Shown: positions 1 through 10,011, counted from the stretch's first letter. The stretch is 64,000 bases of DNA from Breoghania sp. (GCF_030066895.1 NZ_JASJAV010000001.1:186001-250000), one strand, 5' to 3'. Made by a program: numbers and translations. Notes: a model not told the origin generated them from the sequence alone.

Positions 1-247
1 GCATGATCTCCACCTTGCGCTTGCCGTGGACGGTCTGCTTCTGATCGGGCGAGTGCCCCTGCACTTCGGCCGATGGTGACAGAACGCGCAGAAATTCCGC
101 CGGGAGCCGGAATTCCCCGCCCTCCGTAAAGCGTACCGTCAGTGTCTTCTTGTCCTTGGAAACCCGCAATTCGCTGGGCCAGGCTTTCGCGTTCAAAATC
201 CCGTCTCCGATATCAGCATTCGTGACACGTCGTTGCCGCGGGACCAT
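1..247 (-). CDS. DUF971 (gamma-butyrobetaine hydroxylase N-terminal-like) protein, 3' part cut by window edge
   Basis: The minus-strand reading frame opens at an ATG (positions 247-245) and runs off the left edge, so only about the first 82 residues are seen. The protein shows the DUF971 core: a beta-rich stretch KKTLTVRF, then LPAEFLRVLSPSAEVQGH, then the basic GKRKVEI motif. DUF971 proteins are small; the same fold caps gamma-butyrobetaine hydroxylases and occurs in Fe-S-related proteins. The exact role of the stand-alone form is not established. It is divergent from moaA, which starts 189 bases away. No strong ribosome binding site precedes the ATG, so the start is tentative. The visible part has no lesion. 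Confidence 0.75.
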   Translation of the reverse strand, partial: MVPRQRRVTNADIGDGILNAKAWPSELRVSKDKKTLTVRFTEGGEFRLPAEFLRVLSPSAEVQGHSPDQKQTVHGKRKVEIM

Positions 248-435
248 AGGCCCGTGGTACGTCTTGGCAAGATCCCGGCTACCAAGTGACGAGGATCGCA
301 TTGACGTGCAGTTTCGTTCATCTACCTTTGAGATTGACGACAGGTTCGCGTCGGGGACCGCTAAGGGACCGGCCGGCAAGAGTGAACCGGAGGCGCGACA
401 GATCATGGACGATCCCCTTAAGGACGAATAAACCC

Positions 436-1468
436 GTGGATGATGCGAGGGGCCTCACAGGGCTGCATCAGCCCCTGCTGACCGATCCGTTCGGCAGGAG
501 TGTCACATATCTGCGCGTGTCGATTACCGACCGCTGCGACTTTCGCTGCGTCTACTGCATGGCCGAGAACATGACCTTCCTGCCGAAAAAGGAAGTTCCA
601 GTTTGGAGGAACTCGACCGGCTCTGTTCCGCCTTCATCGCCAAGGGAGTGCGCAAGCTCCGGCTGACGGGCGGCGAACCTCTCGTTCGCAAGAACATCAT
701 GAGCCTGTTTCGCTCGCTCTCGCGCCATCTTGATTCCGGCGCGCTGGACGAAATCACCGTCACCACCAACGGCTCGCAGCTCTACCGCTTCGCCGACGAG
801 CTCTATGACGCGGGCGTGCGCCGCATCAACATCTCCATTGACACGCTCGATCCCGACAAGTTCAAGCGCATCACCCGCTGGAGCGATTTCGACAAGGTGA
901 TGGCCGAGCTCGACGCCGCCAAGCGCGCCGGACTTCAGGTCAAGCTCAACGCCGTGGCGCTGAAGGGCATCAACGAGCAGGAAATCCCCAAGATGATCGA
1001 ATGGGCCCACCGCGAGGGCCACGACATGACGCTGATCGAGACCCCATGCTGCTCGGCGATATCGAGGGCGATCGGACCGACCAGTATCTGCCGTTGTCCC
1101 AGGTGCGCGCCACGCTCGCCGAGCACTACACGCTGACTGACATCCCCTACAAGACAGGCGGCCCGGCCCACTACGTGAAAGTGGAGGAGACCGGCGGACG
1201 GCTCGGCTTCATCACGCCGATGACGCACAATTTCTGCGAAAGCTGCAACCGCGTGCGCATCACGTGCACGGGAATGCTATACGTGTGCCTGGGCCAGGAC
1301 GATTTCGCCGACCTTAGAGCCCCGCTGCAGGCCTCGGAGGGCGACGAACTGGTCAGCCGCGCCATTGATGAAGCCATCGGCCGCAAGCCCAAGGGCCACG
1401 ATTTCATCATCGACCGCGACCGCAAGGCCCCCGCCGTCTCCCGCCATATGAGCGTAACGGGCGGGTAA
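436..1468 (+). pseudogene. moaA: GTP 3',8-cyclase MoaA, broken by two frameshifts
   Basis: MoaA is the radical-SAM enzyme that starts molybdenum cofactor synthesis from GTP. Three reading frames together give a full-length protein. Frame 1 starts at GTG 436 (AAGGA upstream) and has the radical-SAM cysteines in [11 protein letters not shown] (about C34, C38, C41). Frame 2 has [18 protein letters not shown] and LTGGEPL. Frame 3 has the second cluster motif [14 protein letters not shown] and the catalytic C-terminal Gly-Gly before the stop. The first frame change is near 598, where one base is missing in the KKEVLSLEEL region. The second is near 1043, in the IETMPLGDIEG region. No single frame can make an active enzyme. 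Either both are sequencing errors or the gene is dead; the equally damaged moeA favours a real loss. Confidence 0.85.
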
Positions 1469-1515
1469 GAGAGCGAGAGAGCGGGGAAAGCCCCCGCCCT
1501 CACCTCTTGGGTTTC

Positions 1516-2334
1516 CTAAACCAGCGCGAACAGACGGCTCGGACCGCCCGATGCACCGACGATCTTCGGCGCAGCGACGACGAGCGTCGCACCGGCGGCG
1601 GGCACCTCATCGAGATTGGCCATCGCCTCCATGCCCCAGCGCCCGGAAGGCAACCAGGCGTAGTGGGTCGCAAAATCCGGCGAGAGGCCGTGGTCGAGCG
1701 ACAACGTATCCACGCCAAGCCCGACGAGCCCGCGCTCCATTGCCAGCTTCGCCGCCTCGATGCCGAATCACGGAAAATGCATCTTGCCGTCCGCATCGGC
1801 GTTGCGGAACTTGTCGGAGGTCGCGTATTGGCCCCAACCGGAATTCATGGCGATACACCCGCCTTCCGGCAGCGTGCCGTTGGCCGCCTCCCACTCCTCC
1901 AGATCCTCAGGCGTAACCTGATAATCGACGTTTTCCGCAGTCTTCGCCTTCACGTCGATGACCGCGAGAGGAACGACAAGCTGGTAGGTCGGCACATCGG
2001 CCGCGGAATTGCCGTCGGCGGAAAAGTGCAACGGCGAATCCATGTGGGTCCCGGTATACTCGACCAGATGCCACTTGTTGACGTTGAAGCCGTTCTTTTC
2101 GAAGCCGAACATCTTTTCCAGTTCGAGTTGCGGGGGACCGAAGAAGGTCGGGAAGCCCTCAACGAGCGGGTGGGTCAGATCAACGACCTTCGAAAAGCTC
2201 GCCGGAGCCGCTTGCGCCGGGCGCGGCGGCGCGAAAGCCTGAAAGCTCGCCATGCCGACGGCCGCCGTCCCCTTGAAAAAGCCACGCCGCGACAAGCTCT
2301 TGTGAACCGTCTCCATACATCCGGGAACGCACAT
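1516..2334 (-). pseudogene. Tat-exported cyclase-family (kynurenine-formamidase-like) metal hydrolase with an internal TGA
   Basis: The protein belongs to the cyclase family (Pfam Cyclase), metal-dependent hydrolases that include bacterial kynurenine formamidase. It has the metal-binding signature YTGTHMDSPLHF and a twin-arginine signal SRRGFFKG followed by an Ala-rich hydrophobic segment, so export to the periplasm is expected. The ATG at 2334 is preceded at good spacing by AGAGGGG; an inner ATG at 2316 is possible but has no such site. Codon 190 is TGA (1767-1765) where the family has Gly in the context HFPGFGIEAAKLA. The same frame then continues perfectly to a normal TAG at 1516, giving 272 residues in all. 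One base change (GGA to TGA) therefore inactivates the gene. The substrate is unknown. Confidence 0.8.
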
Positions 2335-2545
2335 GTGAAGTACCCCTCTGGTGGCGCACCCGTTTTGCGGACGCTTTTGCCGGTTCAAAGCATGAGATAG
2401 TTCCGTAACGGCAAATAGCCGAACAGTGTGGGCGGTGCAGAAATGGTGAGCATGTTGCGCCCATTTCGTCAGCTTTTGCCTTTCATCCTTTTCCTCAACC
2501 TTTGCCCTTGCATCCGGCGCCGACCTTCGCCAAACGTTCCCCACC

Positions 2546-3575
2546 ATGCTGCATGTCAACGACCTCACCTACCGCATTGCCGGACGCACGCTTCTCGACA
2601 ACGCCACCGCCGTCATCCCCGACGGCGCGAAGGTGGGGCTCGTGGGGCGTAACGGATAGGGCAAGACCTCGCTGTTCAAGCTGATCAACGGCGATATCGC
2701 GGCCGAATCCGGCTCCATCACGATCCGTCGACAGGCCCGCATCGGCCAGGTCGCGCAGGAAGCGCCGGGCTCGGAAACAAGCCTTATCGACGTGGTTCTT
2801 GCCGCCGACACCGAGCGCGCCTCGCTTCTGGAGGAGGTGGAGACGGCGCGCGATCCGAACCGCATCGCGGAAATCCACACCCGCCTTGCCGATATCGACG
2901 CCCATTCGGCCGAAGCGCGCGCAGGCGCGATTCTCTACGGCCTCGGCTTCAACGCGGAAGCGCAACGCCAGCCGTGCTCAGCCTTTTCGGGCGGCTGGCG
3001 CATGCGCGTGGCGCTCGCCGCGGTGCTGTTCTCCGAGCCCGACCTGCTGCTCCTCGATGAGCCGACGAACCGTTTGGATATCGACAGCCGCGAAGCGCTC
3101 GTTCATGCGCTCAACGATTTCTCCCGGGCGGTGGTACTGATCTCACACGACCGGCATCTGGTGGAAGCGTGTGCCGATCGCCTGTGGCTCGTCGCCGACG
3201 GCACCGTCTCCCCCTATGACGGACATGGAGGATTACCGGCGTCTGATCCTTCAGACGGGCAAGGAAGAGAAATCCGCGCCGAAGGAGACGGAAAAGCAGG
3301 CCTCAGCCCAGGAACGCCGCCGCGAGACCGCCAACCACAGCGCTCAGCTTGCTCCGTTGCGCAAGAAGATCCAGACGGCCGAAAAGCTGATGGAAAAGCA
3401 CCAGAGCAAGCTGAAGCGCCTCGACGAGAAGCTCGCCGATCCGGATCTCTATGTGAAGGATCCGACCAAGGCGACGCAGCTCGCCAAGAAGCGCTTGGAT
3501 ACCGAAAAGGCGCTGGCGGAGATGGAAGAGAGCTGGCTGGAACTTTCCGGGGAATACGAGGCGGCGTCGGAGTAA
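2546..3575 (+). pseudogene. ABC-F family ATPase (Uup/EttA-like) with nonsense codon, large internal deletion and frameshift
   Basis: ABC-F proteins are soluble twin-ATPase ribosome factors of about 600 residues. This locus spans only about 343 codons. It starts MLHVNDLTYRIAGR and reaches the Walker A loop, where codon 38 is TAG (2657-2659) inside GRNG-stop-GKTS. The signature FSGGWRMRVALA and Walker B LLLLDEPTN of domain 1 follow. The sequence then jumps directly to LDIDSREALVHAL and ISHDRHLVEACADRLWLVADG, which belong to the end of domain 2. The rest of domain 1, the linker and most of domain 2, roughly 280 residues, are missing, with the join at the repeated DEPTN(x)LD motif near 3062-3080. 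A base is also lost near 3223; the Lys-rich C-terminal coiled tail continues in another frame to 3575. Three independent lesions make this a clear pseudogene. Confidence 0.88.
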
Positions 3576-3604
3576 GGGGGCTCTAAGCCGGGTATATGAC
3601 GTTG

Positions 3605-3654
3605 AGCCGATCCTTCGAGGAGGTCGCGCAAGCGACCGTCTCGAAGGATCGGCT
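3605..3654. repeat. Palindromic intergenic element (long hairpin)
   Basis: The arms AGCCGATCCTTCGAGGAGG and its near-complement ending TCTCGAAGGATCGGCT pair over about 23 bases with two mismatches around a GCAA loop. It lies between the convergent ends of the ABC-F pseudogene and mfd. The CCTTCGAG core resembles palindromic repeats scattered through many alphaproteobacterial genomes. It could act as a bidirectional terminator, although no strong T-run follows. Confidence 0.6.
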
Positions 3655-3689
3655 AAAAACGCCCAAAGCCCCCCATCGAAACGCCCCCC

Positions 3690-6600
3690 TCAAGCCGCAG
3701 CCTGCCCCTTTTCCGCCAACCGCACCAGCTTCGTCAGCACCACGGCCACGCCCTTTAGGCGCTCCTCGGCGCTGTTCCAGTCGCGCACCAGCACGACTTT
3801 CTGGTCGGGGCGGATTTTCGCCAGAACACCCTGCTCGGTGATGTAGCCGACGAGCCCCGCCGGGTTGAAGAACTCGTTGTTGCGGAAGCCGATGACCACG
3901 CCCTTCGGACCGGCGTCGATCTTTTCCACGTTCGCCTGACGGCAGAGCCCCTTGATGAAGACGATCTTCAGAAGGTGCTCGACCTCCTCAGGCAGCGGAC
4001 CGAAACGGTCGATCATCTCCGCGCCGAAGGAATCGATTTCCTGCGGATCGCTGATATCGGCCAGACGCCGGTAGAGATCGAGGCGAAGCTGCAGGTCGGC
4101 CACATAGCCGTCCGGGATCATCACGGGCGTGCCGACATTGATCTGCGGCGACCAGTGATCCTCGCCGACCGCATCGTCGCCCTCACGCAGCTGCGCAACC
4201 GCCTCTTCCAGCATCTGCTGATAGAGCTCGAAGCCGACTTCTTTGATTTGGCCGGACTGCTCCTCGCCGAGCAGATTGCCCGCCCCTCGAATGTCGAGAT
4301 CGTGGCTGGCAAGCTGGAAGCCCGCCCCCAGCGGCTCCAGCGACTGCAGCACCTTCAACCGGCGTTCCGCCTGAGCCGTCAGCTTCTTGTTGGCGGGCAC
4401 GTTGAAGAGCGCATAGGCGCGCGTCTTGGATCGACCGACGCGGCCGCGGATCTGATAGAGCTGGGCCAGACCGAACATGTCCGCACGATGGACGATGAGC
4501 GTGTTGGCCGTCGGGATATCGAGGCCCGATTCCACGATCGTCGTCGACAAAAGCACGTCGTACTTGCCGTCATAGAAGGCGTTCATGATGTCGTCGAGTT
4601 CGCCCGGCGGCATCTGGCCGTGGGCGACCGCCACCTTCACTTCCAGCACCGTATCGGCCAGGAACTCGCGTTGTTCGACAAGATCCGAAATGCGCGGCAC
4701 GACATAGAAGGACTGGCCGCCGCGATAGTGCTCGCGCAGCAGCATCTCGCGCACGATCACCGGATCGAAGGGCGAGACGAAGGTGCGCACGGCAAGCCGG
4801 TCGACCGGCGGCGTGGCGATCAGCGACAGGCCGCGCACGCCCGTCAGCGCCATCTGCATGGTGCGCGGAATGGGCGTTGCCGAGAGCGTCAGCACGTGCA
4901 CATCGGCGCGAAGCTCCTTCAGCCGCTCCTTATGCTTGACGCCGAAATGCTGCTCCTCGTCGATGATCAGCAGCCCCAGATGCTTGAAAGCGATGGACTT
5001 GCCGAGAAGCGCATGGGTGCCGATGACGATATCGGCAGATCCGTCGGCTGCTTCCTTCTTGGTTTGCGCCAGCGCCTTCGGCCCGACCATGCGCGAGGCC
5101 TGGGCAATGCGCACCGGCAAGCCCTGGAAGCGCTCGCAGAAGGTCTTGTAGTGTTGGCGGGCAAGTAGCGTGGTGGGAACCACGACGGCCACCTGTCGAC
5201 CCGACATGGCAACGAGGAAGGCCGCGCGCAGCGCCACTTCCGTCTTGCCGAAGCCCACATCGCCGCACACCAGACGATCCATCGGTCGCCCAGAGGCGAG
5301 ATCGTCGAACACGGCCTCGATGGAAATGAGCTGATCCTCCGTCTCCTCATACGGGAAACGGGCGGCGAATTCGTCGTAGACCCCGTCGGGAATGTCGATC
5401 ACTGGCGCGGTGCGCAGCGCACGCGCGGCCGCCGTCTTGATCAGACCGTCGGCGATCTCGCGGATGCGCTGCTTCATGCGCGCCTTGCGCGCCTGCCAAG
5501 CCCCGCCGCCCAGCCGGTCAAGCCGGGCGTCCATCTCGTCCGACCCGTAGCGGGTCAGAAGCTCCAGGTTTTCAACTGGCAGATAGAGCTTGTCGCCGTC
5601 GCAATATTGCAGTTCCAGACAATCATGCGGCGCGCCCGCCGCATCGATCGTCTCCAGCCCGACGAACCGACCGATACCGTGATCCACGTGGACGACGAGA
5701 TCGCCTTCGAAAAGGCTCGAAATCTCGGTGAGGAAATCGGAGGCCTTCTTGGAGCGCTTGCGCTGGCGCACCAGCCGGTCGCCAAGGATGTCCTGTTCAC
5801 CGATGACGGCGAGCTTCTCGATCTCGAAACCGGTCTCAAGACCGAGCACGACGAGCGCGACCATGCCCTGCGGCAAAGCCGAAACGCCGCCTAACGATTC
5901 GACGGGCGCCAGCCGCTCCAGCCCGTGATCGGACAACACCTGCCCCAGACGATCACGCGAGCCCTCGCTCCAGCACGCGATGACGACGCGCTTGCTGTCC
6001 TTGCGAAGCGCCGAGATATGTTGGATAAGCGCATCGAAGACGTTGACGTCACCGGCGGCGCGTTCGCCCGCAAAGTTGCGCTCCTGCCGTCCGCCGAGAT
6101 CGACCGCCTCGCCCTGGCCCTCGGGCATGGAGAACGGGCTGAAGCGCGCCGTGGTGCAGGCGGTGACCGCCTCCTTCCAGCCGTTCTGCGTCAGATAGAG
6201 ATTGCACGGTGCGATCGGCTTGTAGGGCACGACGCCCGATCCGGCCTCGCGATCCGTCGCCTCGCGGCGGGCCTCGAAATGATCACGGATCTGGTCGAGA
6301 CGCTCGGATACGGCGTCCTCCACCAGCGGATCGAACACGATGGGAGCACCGCCGATATAGTCGAACAGCGTTTCCGTCTCTTCGTGGAAGAGCGGCATCC
6401 AGTGTTCCATACCCGCATAGCGCCGACCTTCACTGATCGATTGGTAGAGCATGTCATCGCGGGTCGCAGTCCCGAATTCGGCCACGTAGTTGCGTCGGAA
6501 ACGGGAGATGGCCTCGTCCGACATCACCACCTCGCTCATTGGCACTATGTCGAGATGCTTCATCTGGGCGACGGTGCGCTGTGTCTCGGGATCGAAGGTG

Positions 6601-7193
6601 CGGATCGATTCCAGCGTATCGCCGAAGAAATCGAGCCGCACGGGGAGTTCCGTCCCCGGTGCGAAGAGATCGAGGATACCGCCGCGCACGGCATATTCGC
6701 CGATCTCACACACGGTCGGTGTGCGCAGGAAGCCGTTGAGTTCCAGAGACTTGACGAGTTCGCCCATGTCGATGCGATTGCCGGGCGCCGCCGACCAGGC
6801 ATGCGATATCATCCATTCGCGCGTCGGCATGCGCTGCACGGCGGCGTTCACAGTCGTCATCAGCACGAGCGGACGATCATGCGCCTTGGCGCGCGCAAGC
6901 GCTGCGAGCACGTTCAGGCGACGCGCGACGACGCCGCTATTGGGGGAGACGCGGTCATAGGGCAGGCAATCCCATGCGGGAAGCTGCAGCACCTCCACGT
7001 CCCGGCAGAAAAAACTGAGCCCATCGGCCACCATCTGCATGCGCTGACCGTCGCGCGCGACATAGACCAGCGCCGGGACGCCCTTGTGCTCCCTGGCGAG
7101 ATCCGCCAGCACCAGCGCCTCGGCGCCATTCGGCACCGCCGACAGCGTCACCGCATCATGGGCGGCGAAGAGCCGCTTCAGCGCCTTGAACAT
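3690..7193 (-). CDS. mfd: Transcription-repair coupling factor Mfd
   Basis: Mfd is a DNA translocase that removes RNA polymerase stalled at lesions and recruits UvrA. The protein is 1167 residues, normal for the family. The N-terminal UvrB-homology region is followed by the RNA-polymerase-interacting domain (VHVDHGIGRFVGLETI). The RecG-like helicase core has Walker A GDVGFGKTEVAL (about residue 640), DEEQHFG (about 742) and LSATPIPRTMQM. The C-terminal TRCF domain follows. The reading frame is unbroken. It is downstream of sdhE on the same strand, with recG divergent, as in other Rhizobiales. The start at 7193 (MFKALKRLFAAHDAVTL) matches the family; the upstream gap is only 28 bases, so it is probably co-transcribed with sdhE. 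Confidence 0.97.
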   Translation of the reverse strand: MFKALKRLFAAHDAVTLSAVPNGAEALVLADLAREHKGVPALVYVARDGQRMQMVADGLSFFCRDVEVLQLPAWDCLPYDRVSPNSGVVARRLNVLAALARAKAHDRPLVLMTTVNAAVQRMPTREWMISHAWSAAPGNRIDMGELVKSLELNGFLRTPTVCEIGEYAVRGGILDLFAPGTELPVRLDFFGDTLESIRTFDPETQRTVAQMKHLDIVPMSEVVMSDEAISRFRRNYVAEFGTATRDDMLYQSISEGRRYAGMEHWMPLFHEETETLFDYIGGAPIVFDPLVEDAVSERLDQIRDHFEARREATDREAGSGVVPYKPIAPCNLYLTQNGWKEAVTACTTARFSPFSMPEGQGEAVDLGGRQERNFAGERAAGDVNVFDALIQHISALRKDSKRVVIACWSEGSRDRLGQVLSDHGLERLAPVESLGGVSALPQGMVALVVLGLETGFEIEKLAVIGEQDILGDRLVRQRKRSKKASDFLTEISSLFEGDLVVHVDHGIGRFVGLETIDAAGAPHDCLELQYCDGDKLYLPVENLELLTRYGSDEMDARLDRLGGGAWQARKARMKQRIREIADGLIKTAAARALRTAPVIDIPDGVYDEFAARFPYEETEDQLISIEAVFDDLASGRPMDRLVCGDVGFGKTEVALRAAFLVAMSGRQVAVVVPTTLLARQHYKTFCERFQGLPVRIAQASRMVGPKALAQTKKEAADGSADIVIGTHALLGKSIAFKHLGLLIIDEEQHFGVKHKERLKELRADVHVLTLSATPIPRTMQMALTGVRGLSLIATPPVDRLAVRTFVSPFDPVIVREMLLREHYRGGQSFYVVPRISDLVEQREFLADTVLEVKVAVAHGQMPPGELDDIMNAFYDGKYDVLLSTTIVESGLDIPTANTLIVHRADMFGLAQLYQIRGRVGRSKTRAYALFNVPANKKLTAQAERRLKVLQSLEPLGAGFQLASHDLDIRGAGNLLGEEQSGQIKEVGFELYQQMLEEAVAQLREGDDAVGEDHWSPQINVGTPVMIPDGYVADLQLRLDLYRRLADISDPQEIDSFGAEMIDRFGPLPEEVEHLLKIVFIKGLCRQANVEKIDAGPKGVVIGFRNNEFFNPAGLVGYITEQGVLAKIRPDQKVVLVRDWNSAEERLKGVAVVLTKLVRLAEKGQAAA

Positions 7194-7221
7194 GAAGGCC
7201 TCTATTCCTCGAAACGTCTAT

Positions 7222-7515
7222 TCAGTTCGGCGTAATGTCGCCGCCGTGGAATTCGTATACGGCGCGGAAAATGTCCGTATCGTATTCGGCGGGCGCCGGT
7301 TTGCGGCCAGTCAGCCAGTCCAGCAGGTCCGCGTCCTCAGCGTCCATCAGATGCTCGAGCCGATCCAGTTCGTCATCCTGCAGATCCGCGATATGCGCCT
7401 CGACATATCCGCCCAGCAACAAGTCCATCTCCTTGGTGCCACGGTGCCAACTGCGAAACAGGATGCGTTTGCGACGCGAATCCAATCCGTCGCTCGACCG
7501 GTTCAATCCGGACAT
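7222..7515 (-). CDS. sdhE: FAD assembly factor SdhE (CptB family)
   Basis: This 97-residue protein has the SdhE signature RRKRILFRSWHRGTKEMDLL, whose RG..E motif is used to flavinylate succinate dehydrogenase SdhA. The acidic second half (DDELDRLEHLMDAEDADLLDW) is also typical. The ATG at 7515 was chosen over longer upstream options because AGAGGT stands at suitable spacing before it. It sits between divergent recG and co-directional mfd, a conserved Rhizobiales arrangement. It acts in the cytoplasm on the respiratory complex II flavoprotein. Nothing unusual is seen. Confidence 0.92.
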   Translation of the reverse strand: MSGLNRSSDGLDSRRKRILFRSWHRGTKEMDLLLGGYVEAHIADLQDDELDRLEHLMDAEDADLLDWLTGRKPAPAEYDTDIFRAVYEFHGGDITPN

Positions 7516-7744
7516 GGGACTACCTCTTTTCTCGCGAGACAGACACCGCAGTACAGGACGGGAGACGATCCCGGACACGGTCTGCGGTTTGCTGCGCCTG
7601 TATAACGGGCAGAACGCGCCGTGTCAGCGCCCCCGTCAAAGCCTCCATCACTGGCCCCGATGCAAAGCCGGCGTCGGGCGGCATTGCCGAACCCCGTCCG
7701 GACATGCCAAATGCACGCATCCATCGTCATGCGACCGGAAAACC

Positions 7745-9844
7745 ATGCGCCCGCCCCTGCTCGATCCCCTGTTTGCCGAAGCAACCACCCTCACCGGAAT
7801 AGGTCCGAAGGTGGAAAAGCTCCTGAAAGGGCTGTTGGGCGTCAACGAGCGCGAGGTCCGGGTCGGAGATCTGCTGTTTCACCTGCCGCATTCGATTATC
7901 GACCGGCGACGGCAACCGGGAATCGCCGGAGCGCCGGAAGGCGCCATCGTCACGCTGAAGGTGCTGATCGACCACCATCAGGCCGCCCCCACCTCCTCGC
8001 GTGCGCCCTACAAGGTCTATGCTAACGACGACACTGGAGAAATCCAGCTCGTGTTCTTCCATGCGCGGCGCGACTGGCTGGAAAAGACGCTACCCGTCGG
8101 CGAGACGCGCTATGTCAGCGGCAAGGTGGAATGGTTCAACGGCCGTCCGCAGATGATTCATCCCGACCATATGGTCGACGAGGAAGCCTTTGCCGAAATG
8201 CCGCTGATCGAGCCCGTCTATCCGATGACGGCCGGGCTCTCGCCGAAGACGCTGCAAAAGGCGATCACCGCGGCGCTCGACCTGCTGCCCGTCCTGCCGG
8301 AATGGCTGGATGAAGCCCATCTGGCGCGCGAACACTGGTCGGATTTCGACGAGGCGCTCAGGACCGTTCACCGACCGGAGGATCCCAAGGACATCGATCC
8401 GGCGAGCCCCAACGTCGCCCGACTGGCCTATGACGAATATCTGGCAAGCCAGCTCGCGCTCACCATGGTTCGCTCGCACATGCGCAAGACCGCCGGTGTC
8501 GCGAGACAGGCCAGCGGCGCGCTGAAAGCGAAAATCCTCGCTGCCCTGCCCTTCGAACTCACCCCCGGCCAGACGCAGGCGATCGCCGATATCGAAGGCG
8601 ACCTCGCAGCCCCCACGCGGATGCTGCGCCTCGTTCAGGGCGATGTGGGCGCGGGCAAGACGGTCGTGGCGCTCATCGCTATGGCGGGCGTCGTGGAAGC
8701 GGGCGGCCAGGCGGCAATGATGGCGCCGACTGAATTGCTCGCCCGCCAGCACCTGCGCGCCATCGACCCCCTGTGCGAGGCGGCAGGCATCAAGGCCGCC
8801 CTCCTCACAGGCAAGGCGAAGCCCGCGGAGCGGCGCGCCATTCTGGAAGGACTCGAATCCGGCGAGATCGACATTCTCGTCGGCACCCACGCACTCTTTC
8901 AGGCAGGCATCGAGTTCAAGGACCTCGCGCTCGCGGTTGTCGACGAACAGCACCGGTTCGGCGTTCACCAGCGACTTGCGTTGCAGAGCAAGGGACACGG
9001 GGTCGACGTGCTGGTGATGACCGCAACCCCGATCCCGCGCACGCTGGTCCTCACCTATTTCGGCGACATGGAGGTCTCCCAGCTCCCCGACAAACCCGCC
9101 GGTCGTCTGCCGATCGAGACGCGATCGATCTCACTCGACCGGTTGAGCGATGTGGTGGACGGGTTGAAACGAGCTCTCACGAGCAAGCAGAAGGTCTATT
9201 GGGTCTGCCCCTTGGTGGAAGAATCCGATGTCATCGAACTCACCGCTGCCGAGGAGCGATACGCCACGCTGAAACAGGTTTTCGGCGATCAGGTGAACCT
9301 CGTGCACGGGCGCATGAGCGCGGCGGAAAAGGACGCCGCCATGCAGGATTTCAAGGACGGACGCACCCGCATTCTGGTTGCCACCACGGTGATCGAAGTG
9401 GGCGTCGACGTCTCCGATGCCAACATCATCGTCATCGAGCATGCGGAACGTTTCGGGCTGGCGCAGCTCCACCAGTTGCGCGGGCGCGTGGGACGCGGCG
9501 ACAAGCAATCGACCTGCCTGCTGCTTTACAAGGGACCGCTCGGCGAAACCGCCAAGGCCCGGCTCACCATCATGCGCGAGATCAATGACGGCTTTCTGAT
9601 CGCGGAAGAGGATCTGAGGCTTCGCGGCGAAGGAGAAATCCTCGGCACCCGCCAAAGCGGCCTGCCGGGCTTCCGTATCGCGCAGATCGAGACGCATGGC
9701 GGACTGATGGAAACGGCCCGCGCCGATGCACGCCTCATCCTCGCCAACGATCCGGATCTCATCGGCCCGCGCGGTCAGGCCCTGCGGGTGCTGCTCTACA
9801 TTTTCGGTCGCGACGAGGCGATCCGGTTGCTCAGAGCCGGGTGA
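7745..9844 (+). CDS. recG: ATP-dependent DNA helicase RecG
   Basis: RecG remodels stalled replication forks and Holliday-type junctions. The 699-residue protein has an N-terminal wedge/OB-fold region (LLFHLPHSIIDRRR), helicase motifs Walker A GDVGAGKTVVAL (about residue 300), DEQHRFGV (about 400) and MTATPIPRTL, and the C-terminal helicase half with RGRVGRG. The start at 7745 (MRPPLLDPLFAEATTL) aligns with the usual RecG N-terminus. The frame is open far upstream, but that part has no coding look. It is divergent from sdhE-mfd across about 230 bases. The gene is intact. Confidence 0.96.
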   Translation: MRPPLLDPLFAEATTLTGIGPKVEKLLKGLLGVNEREVRVGDLLFHLPHSIIDRRRQPGIAGAPEGAIVTLKVLIDHHQAAPTSSRAPYKVYANDDTGEIQLVFFHARRDWLEKTLPVGETRYVSGKVEWFNGRPQMIHPDHMVDEEAFAEMPLIEPVYPMTAGLSPKTLQKAITAALDLLPVLPEWLDEAHLAREHWSDFDEALRTVHRPEDPKDIDPASPNVARLAYDEYLASQLALTMVRSHMRKTAGVARQASGALKAKILAALPFELTPGQTQAIADIEGDLAAPTRMLRLVQGDVGAGKTVVALIAMAGVVEAGGQAAMMAPTELLARQHLRAIDPLCEAAGIKAALLTGKAKPAERRAILEGLESGEIDILVGTHALFQAGIEFKDLALAVVDEQHRFGVHQRLALQSKGHGVDVLVMTATPIPRTLVLTYFGDMEVSQLPDKPAGRLPIETRSISLDRLSDVVDGLKRALTSKQKVYWVCPLVEESDVIELTAAEERYATLKQVFGDQVNLVHGRMSAAEKDAAMQDFKDGRTRILVATTVIEVGVDVSDANIIVIEHAERFGLAQLHQLRGRVGRGDKQSTCLLLYKGPLGETAKARLTIMREINDGFLIAEEDLRLRGEGEILGTRQSGLPGFRIAQIETHGGLMETARADARLILANDPDLIGPRGQALRVLLYIFGRDEAIRLLRAG

Positions 9845-9908
9845 GGTCTCGCAGGTTCGGCAGAGGGAAGCGTGTGGGGGGCGAAAGGATCGCTCCACAC
9901 GCACCATT

Positions 9909-10011
9909 GTCATCCCCGCGAAGGCGGGGATCCAGTAATCACTGGATTTCGCCGACCGAATACAAATGCGGGCGTCACGGAGTACTGGTTCCCCGCCTTC
10001 GCGGGGATGAC
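9909..10011. repeat. Inverted-repeat intergenic element (GTCATCCCCGCGAAGGCGGGG type)
   Basis: The left arm at 9909-9937 and the right arm at 9983-10011 are near-perfect inverse copies of a 29-base unit. Each arm itself contains the small palindrome CCCCGCGAAGGCGGGG. The unit is a familiar dispersed palindromic repeat in alphaproteobacteria. It fills most of the gap between the convergent recG and DUF502 genes and may serve as a transcription stop for both. Confidence 0.8.

Noticed and set aside
1765-1767. TGA codon as selenocysteine in the cyclase-family gene
   Set aside because: The family has Gly here, not Cys, and no SECIS-like hairpin directly follows the codon.
5925-7235. Long open frame on the plus strand opposite mfd (436 codons)
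   Set aside because: It is a shadow of the GC-rich mfd frame, with His/Arg-rich composition and no motifs; the same holds for the long frames opposite bamA, dnaE, glmS and lolC.
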